Source: Acinetobacter sp. HR7 (GTDB taxonomy: Bacteria; Pseudomonadota; Gammaproteobacteria; Pseudomonadales; Moraxellaceae). Taken from it: 47,640 nucleotides of DNA. Location of the stretch: positions 1 to 47,640 of the forward strand of contig NZ_JPQO01000200.1 in the NCBI RefSeq assembly GCF_000773685.1. The letters run 5' to 3'. Both the position numbers and the translations under genes were made by a program. This document shows positions 43,763 through 47,640 of the stretch, in pieces (within the stretch, counting starts at the first letter, position 1; each line of letters begins with the position of its first letter). The notes beneath the pieces were generated by a model. That model was given only the letters and a program-made list of their open reading frames with translations. It made no database searches and had not been told where the DNA came from.

Positions 43763-44431
43763 ATGAATTCACCTGTAAAACTGGTCATTTTTGATTGGGA
43801 TGGCACTTTATTTGATTCAGTGGGTCAGATCGTGTCAAGTTTACAGTTTGCCGCGCAGCAGTTTCAGCAACCTTTAACTGATGCAGATGCGAAAAGCATT
43901 ATTGGCCTTGGTTTACCAGAAGTAGCACAGCGACTGTTTCCCGACGTGCCAGAATTACATGCCGATATTTTGCAGGCCTATTCAGAACATTATGTGGCGA
44001 ACTCAGTCAATGATGCCTGGTTTGAGGGCGTAGCTGAGATGCTGTATAGCTTAAAAGGTGGAGGCATCAAACTAGCAGTGGCAACCGGTAAAAGCCGTAA
44101 AGGATTGGATCGAGTACTTAATCAGACCAAAAGTATGGATCTGTTTCATGTGACTCGTGCTGCCAGTGAAACTCATTCCAAACCACACCCGCTGATGCTG
44201 GAAGAAATTCTGACTGAAACTGGAGTGCAGGCGCATGAAGCGATTATGGTCGGTGATACTTCTTATGACCTGGAAATGGCCATGAATATTGCCATGCCGA
44301 GTGTTGGCGTGGCTTATGGTGTGCATACACCAGAAACTTTAGCGCAGTTTAATCCGCTGTCGATTGTCAACGATGTCAGCAGTTTGCATGAGTTTTTATT
44401 GGCTAAAGTCCAATGGAAGGAAGCGATTTAA
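43763..44431 (+). CDS. HAD-superfamily phosphatase (phosphoglycolate phosphatase-like)
   Basis: 222-residue HAD-IA hydrolase. Motif I is VIFDWDGTLFDS (two catalytic Asp), motif II is LAVATGKSRKG, Lys in SKPHPLML, and motif III/IV VGDTSYDLEMAMNI. The cap domain (about 17-85) matches the phosphoglycolate phosphatase group. Members next to rluC in pseudomonads and Acinetobacter are usually annotated as HAD-IA family proteins. It could repair phosphoglycolate or another small phosphate ester; the substrate is not decided. Confidence 0.9.
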   Translation: MNSPVKLVIFDWDGTLFDSVGQIVSSLQFAAQQFQQPLTDADAKSIIGLGLPEVAQRLFPDVPELHADILQAYSEHYVANSVNDAWFEGVAEMLYSLKGGGIKLAVATGKSRKGLDRVLNQTKSMDLFHVTRAASETHSKPHPLMLEEILTETGVQAHEAIMVGDTSYDLEMAMNIAMPSVGVAYGVHTPETLAQFNPLSIVNDVSSLHEFLLAKVQWKEAI

Positions 44432-44740
44432 TCTGGTATTCTGCTTTTCATTAAGAAACAGGTATTCTAGTAACCGGGAATGCCTGTAACTGGGTTAAAT
44501 TCGTGCTTTTAGTCTCATCTTTTAGTCTAATGCTGCAAACTTGACCAAATTAAACCAAGAATATTGTTGATGATTTCACTCGGAATTTTTCTAGAGAAAA
44601 TAAATAAATCACTGTTTTTATTAAATTAATATAATAAATATTTATAGTTAATAGCTATAGCAAAAAATAAAATAACTATTGGCATTCGTTTCCTAATTTT
44701 CCCATTCTTAGACTGTTTATTTTTATGCTCTTTTCAGGAT

Positions 44741-44795
44741 AGGTCTATTTCCCAAATTGCAGATGCTCGTATCGCGGTTTGTTGAGGTCTATTTC
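44741..44795 (+). promoter_or_regulatory. 11-bp direct repeat upstream of the meta-cleavage operon
   Basis: AGGTCTATTTC occurs at 44741-44751 and 44785-44795, 44 bp apart and about 45-100 bp before the hydratase start. This arrangement may be a regulator site or a duplicated promoter part. The 408-bp gap (44432-44840) is otherwise AT-rich with no gene; an ATAGTTA/TAACTAT inverted repeat is at 44644-44679. Confidence 0.4.
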
Positions 44796-44840
44796 TGGAT
44801 TTCAGCATAAGCCTCATTTTTGCAGTTTAAGGAAACATTG

Positions 44841-45638
44841 ATGTCGAATTCTGCTGTTGTTGAATCAGTTGCACAAGCATTACGTAGCGCTGAATTATCA
44901 AAAACTGCGATCGCACCGATCCGTCCACAACTTGGTGGTGAAAGTGCTGACGTGGATATCGCATACGCCGTTCAGGAAGTAAATACAGAGCGTGCATTGT
45001 CTGAAGGTCGCCGTTTGGTCGGTCGTAAAATCGGTTTGACATCTAAAGTTGTTCAAGCGCAACTCGGTGTAGACCAACCTGACTTCGGTATGTTATTTGC
45101 CGATATGGCCTATGGTGATGGTGAAGCGATTCCTGCAGGTCTATTGATTCAACCGAAAGTTGAAGCAGAAATTGCATTGGTGATCAAAGAAGACTTAACC
45201 AAAGCAAAACACACGTATGCAGACATTATCAGTGCAACTGATTATGCATTGCCTGCGGTAGAAGTGGTCGATAGCCGTATCGAAAACTGGAAAATCAGCT
45301 TGATCGATACTGTGGCTGATAATGCATCTTCTGCTGCATTCGTTCTGGGCTCTAAGCCTGTCAAACTGAAAAACCTTGATCTTGTGAACTGCAAGATGGT
45401 CATGACACGTGGCGACGAAGTGGTTTCTCAAGGCGTGGGTAAAGCATGTCTGGCAAACCCATTAAACGCTGCTGTGTGGCTGGCAGACGAAATGGTACGT
45501 CGTGGCCGTCCATTGCTGAAAGGCGACATCATCCTGACTGGTGCTTTGGGTCCAATGGTTGTCGCACAACCAGGCGACGAATTTAAAGTTGAAATTGAAG
45601 GCTTCGGTTCTGTAACAGCTGCTTTTGCTGCTGAATAA
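44841..45638 (+). CDS. 2-oxopent-4-enoate hydratase (meta-cleavage lower pathway)
   Basis: 265-residue enzyme of the 2-keto-4-pentenoate hydratase/4-oxalocrotonate decarboxylase family. It adds water to a 2-hydroxydienoate to give a 4-hydroxy-2-oxo acid. Family features include VGRKIGLTSKVVQAQLGV near residue 60, the metal-binding acidic residues in QPKVEAEIALVI, then ATDYALPAVEVVDSRI, and the C-terminal LTGALGPM. AAGGA lies about 8 nt before ATG 44841. It is first of a three-gene operon, with 22 bp to the dehydrogenase gene. Homologues are called MhpD, DmpE, BphH or TesE; a hydratase rather than decarboxylase role is favoured by the neighbours. Confidence 0.88.
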   Translation: MSNSAVVESVAQALRSAELSKTAIAPIRPQLGGESADVDIAYAVQEVNTERALSEGRRLVGRKIGLTSKVVQAQLGVDQPDFGMLFADMAYGDGEAIPAGLLIQPKVEAEIALVIKEDLTKAKHTYADIISATDYALPAVEVVDSRIENWKISLIDTVADNASSAAFVLGSKPVKLKNLDLVNCKMVMTRGDEVVSQGVGKACLANPLNAAVWLADEMVRRGRPLLKGDIILTGALGPMVVAQPGDEFKVEIEGFGSVTAAFAAE

Positions 45639-45660
45639 GGGAATATAAGAGAGTACATTC

Positions 45661-46557
45661 ATGAAAAAGATTAAATGTGCATTGATCGGTCCAGGTAACA
45701 TTGGTACTGACTTGCTTTATAAACTGCAACGTAGCGAATGGTTAGAACCAGTATGGATGGTGGGTATTGACCCAACTTCTGAAGGTCTGGCGCGTGCAGC
45801 GAAAATGGGCCTAAAAACCACTGCTGAAGGTGTAGATGGTCTGCTTCCTCACGTAGTTGAAGATGACATCAAAATCGCATTTGATGCAACTTCCGCTTAT
45901 GTACACGCTGAAAACAGCCGTAAGCTGAACGAGCTTGGCGTGTTAATGATCGACTTGACTCCAGCTGCAATCGGTCCTTACTGCGTACCGCCAGTGAACC
46001 TTGAAGCATTGCTTGAACAAGGCGAAGTGCCAAACGTAAACATGGTGACTTGTGGTGGTCAGGCAACAATTCCTATGGTTGCAGCAATTTCTCGCGTTCA
46101 GCCTGTGAACTATGGCGAAATCATCGCGACTGTATCGACTAAGTCTGTAGGTCCAGGTACGCGTAAAAATATCGATGAATTCACTCGTACAACTGCAGGT
46201 GCGATTGAGAAAGTCGGCGGTGCGAAACAAGGTAAAGCGATCATCATCATTAACCCGGCTGAGCCACCACTGATGATGCGTGACACTGTTCACTGTCTAG
46301 TAGAAGGTGAGCCAGATCAGGCAGCGATCACTGAATCTGTATACGCGATGATCAAAGAAGTTCAAAAATACGTACCAGGTTACAAGCTGGTCAATGGTCC
46401 AGTATTTGATGGCAACCGCGTATCGATCTTCCTTGAAGTTGAAGGTCTGGGTGACTTCCTGCCGAAATATGCAGGTAACCTCGACATTATGACTGCAGCA
46501 GCTGCACGTACCGCAGAAATGTTTGCAGAACGTGTTTTAAATGCAGTTGAAGCTTAA
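45661..46557 (+). CDS. Acylating acetaldehyde dehydrogenase
   Basis: 298-residue NAD+/CoA-dependent enzyme that converts acetaldehyde (or propanal) to acyl-CoA. The NAD motif [14 protein letters not shown] is at the N-terminus and the catalytic thiol is Cys131 in [10 protein letters not shown]. It works in a channelling complex with the aldolase encoded next, taking the toxic aldehyde directly. Homologues are MhpF, DmpF, BphJ and TesF. It lies 22 bp after the hydratase and 11 bp before the aldolase gene. Confidence 0.96.
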   Translation: MKKIKCALIGPGNIGTDLLYKLQRSEWLEPVWMVGIDPTSEGLARAAKMGLKTTAEGVDGLLPHVVEDDIKIAFDATSAYVHAENSRKLNELGVLMIDLTPAAIGPYCVPPVNLEALLEQGEVPNVNMVTCGGQATIPMVAAISRVQPVNYGEIIATVSTKSVGPGTRKNIDEFTRTTAGAIEKVGGAKQGKAIIIINPAEPPLMMRDTVHCLVEGEPDQAAITESVYAMIKEVQKYVPGYKLVNGPVFDGNRVSIFLEVEGLGDFLPKYAGNLDIMTAAAARTAEMFAERVLNAVEA

Positions 46558-46568
46558 GGAGCACCTTC

Positions 46569-47588
46569 ATGTCTAAGATTATTATTAATGATATGACTTT
46601 ACGTGATGGTATGCATCCAATGCGCCATCAAACTACACCTGAGCAAATGGTTGCAATCGCAACTGCTTTGGATGATGCCGGTGTGCCTTTAATTGAGGTC
46701 ACTCACGGTGACGGTCTTGGCGGTAACTCTGTGAACTATGGTTTCGCAGCAGCGACTGACGAAGAATATTTAAAAGCGGTGATTCCAAACCTTAAACAAG
46801 CCAAAGTGTCTGCACTTTTACTTCCTGGTATTGGTACTGTTGATCACCTGAAAATGGCACATGATGTAGGTGTAGCAACCATCCGTGTTGCGACTCACTC
46901 TACTGAAGCGGATGTTTCTGAACAACATATTACTGCTGCTCGTAAACTGGGTATGGACACTGTGGGCTTTCTGATGATGGCGCACATGGCTTCTCCAGAA
47001 AAACTGCTTGAAGAAGCACAAAAAATGGTGTCTTACGGCGCTAACTGTATCTATGTGACTGACTCTGCAGGTTATATGCTGCCTCAAGACGTAACTGACC
47101 GTGTTGGTATCTTGCGTGGCAACCTAGGTTCAGACATCGAAATCGGTTTCCACGGTCACCATAACTTAGGTATGGGTGTTGCCAACTCTGTTGCTGCAGT
47201 TCAAGCCGGTGCAACACGTGTTGACTTGGCATCTGCTGGCCTGGGGGCTGGTGCAGGTAACACTCCACTTGAGTTGTTTGTGGCAGTTGCAAACCGTATG
47301 CAAATCGAAACTGGCGTGGACCTGTTCAAAGTTCAAGACGTTGCAGAAGATCTGATCATCCCAATGATGACTCACCAGATCCGTGCGGACCGTGATGCAG
47401 CAACTTTAGGTTATGCTGGTGTTTACTCTTCATTCCTGCTATTTGCTAAACGTGCTGAAGCAAAATATGGCGTATCTGCTCGTGAAATTCTGCTTGAGCT
47501 TGGTCGTCGTGGCACCGTTGGTGGTCAGGAAGATATGATTGAAGACTTGGCACTAACTATGGCAAAAGCTAAAGAGCTGCAAGCTTAA
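46569..47588 (+). CDS. 4-hydroxy-2-oxovalerate aldolase
   Basis: 339-residue divalent-metal class II aldolase that cleaves 4-hydroxy-2-oxovalerate into pyruvate and acetaldehyde. The active-site Arg12-Asp13 lie in MTLRDGMHP, and the metal ligands His195/His197 in GFHGHHNLG; a C-terminal helical domain contacts the dehydrogenase. AAGGAG lies 8-9 nt before the ATG. Homologues are MhpE, DmpG, BphI and TesG. It is the last gene of the operon seen here; the repeat at the window end follows. Confidence 0.96.
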   Translation: MSKIIINDMTLRDGMHPMRHQTTPEQMVAIATALDDAGVPLIEVTHGDGLGGNSVNYGFAAATDEEYLKAVIPNLKQAKVSALLLPGIGTVDHLKMAHDVGVATIRVATHSTEADVSEQHITAARKLGMDTVGFLMMAHMASPEKLLEEAQKMVSYGANCIYVTDSAGYMLPQDVTDRVGILRGNLGSDIEIGFHGHHNLGMGVANSVAAVQAGATRVDLASAGLGAGAGNTPLELFVAVANRMQIETGVDLFKVQDVAEDLIIPMMTHQIRADRDAATLGYAGVYSSFLLFAKRAEAKYGVSAREILLELGRRGTVGGQEDMIEDLALTMAKAKELQA

Positions 47589-47604
47589 TAGTTAAAAGCT
47601 AAGT

Positions 47605-47640
47605 TTAAAAAAGCGTCCGAAAGGGTAATGCCAGTCAGTT
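47605..47640 (-). repeat. 18-bp repeat plus terminator-like tail, right edge
   Basis: GGGTAATGCCAGTCAGTT (47623-47640) is the reverse complement of 36-53. Read on the minus strand it is followed by TTTCGGACGC and a six-T run, a short GC-rich, terminator-like end pointing into the window. It may also lie in the 3' region of the aldolase operon. Confidence 0.5.

Noticed and set aside
1-47640. CRISPR arrays, transposases, prophage or rRNA genes
   Set aside because: No regularly spaced direct repeats, no transposase or phage protein motif and no rRNA-like sequence was seen on either strand.

Overview
The window looks like chromosomal DNA of a gamma-proteobacterium of the Moraxellaceae, most probably Acinetobacter. 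This is judged from the overall look of the proteins, from gene neighbours (murI / DUF4062 / hemH; priA / gspF / gspG; rne divergent from rluC) and from the intergenic palindromic repeats. No database search was possible, so the genus is an inference. Most of the window is densely packed housekeeping DNA.

Layout. (1) 88-5144, minus strand: priA, a KefB/C-type cation/proton antiporter and hslO, closely spaced. (2) 5280-7663, plus strand: gspF and gspG of the type II secretion system, then a small membrane protein and a palindromic repeat. (3) 7831-10229, minus: corC and lnt, overlapping by 4 bp. (4) 10431-13324: a TusA-like protein, ETF:ubiquinone oxidoreductase (minus) and a DUF1285 protein. 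(5) 13373-19822: murI, a DUF4062 (TIR-like) protein, hemH, a metallo-beta-lactamase-fold hydrolase, yacG (minus), a divergent TrmB-like methyltransferase overlapping a flavoprotein, and a GFA-type zinc protein. (6) 19844-27126: mostly poorly characterised genes, including two lipoproteins, a methyltransferase, a GxSxGG hydrolase-like protein, a D-2-hydroxyacid dehydrogenase, small envelope proteins, and an AT-rich module of a HEPN-like protein plus a 40-residue ORF. (7) 27191-30249, minus: glyQ-glyS. (8) 30602-35489: an HPP/CBS membrane protein with a leader ORF, a DASS-type transporter, a TauE/SafE protein, a PspC protein and a lipoprotein. (9) 35585-36188, minus: four tRNA-Lys genes. (10) 36320-41735, minus: a FATP-type acyl-CoA synthetase and rne, with a long structured region upstream of rne. 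(11) 42511-44431, plus: rluC and a HAD phosphatase, separated by a palindromic repeat. (12) 44841-47588, plus: a three-gene lower meta-cleavage operon (hydratase, acylating acetaldehyde dehydrogenase, 4-hydroxy-2-oxovalerate aldolase) that turns a 2-hydroxydienoate into pyruvate and acyl-CoA.

The most interesting items are: an 18-bp sequence repeated in inverted orientation at the two ends of the window, each copy followed by a hairpin and T-run pointing inward; a 5' leader at 22639-22716 that can pair with the start codon of a small membrane protein; the AT-rich HEPN-like / 40-residue pair at 25905-26827; the structured region upstream of rne; the TrmB-like protein that lacks the usual TrmB motif; and the multi-hairpin intergenic repeats at 7713-7822 and 43490-43680. 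No CRISPR array, transposase, prophage gene or rRNA was seen.
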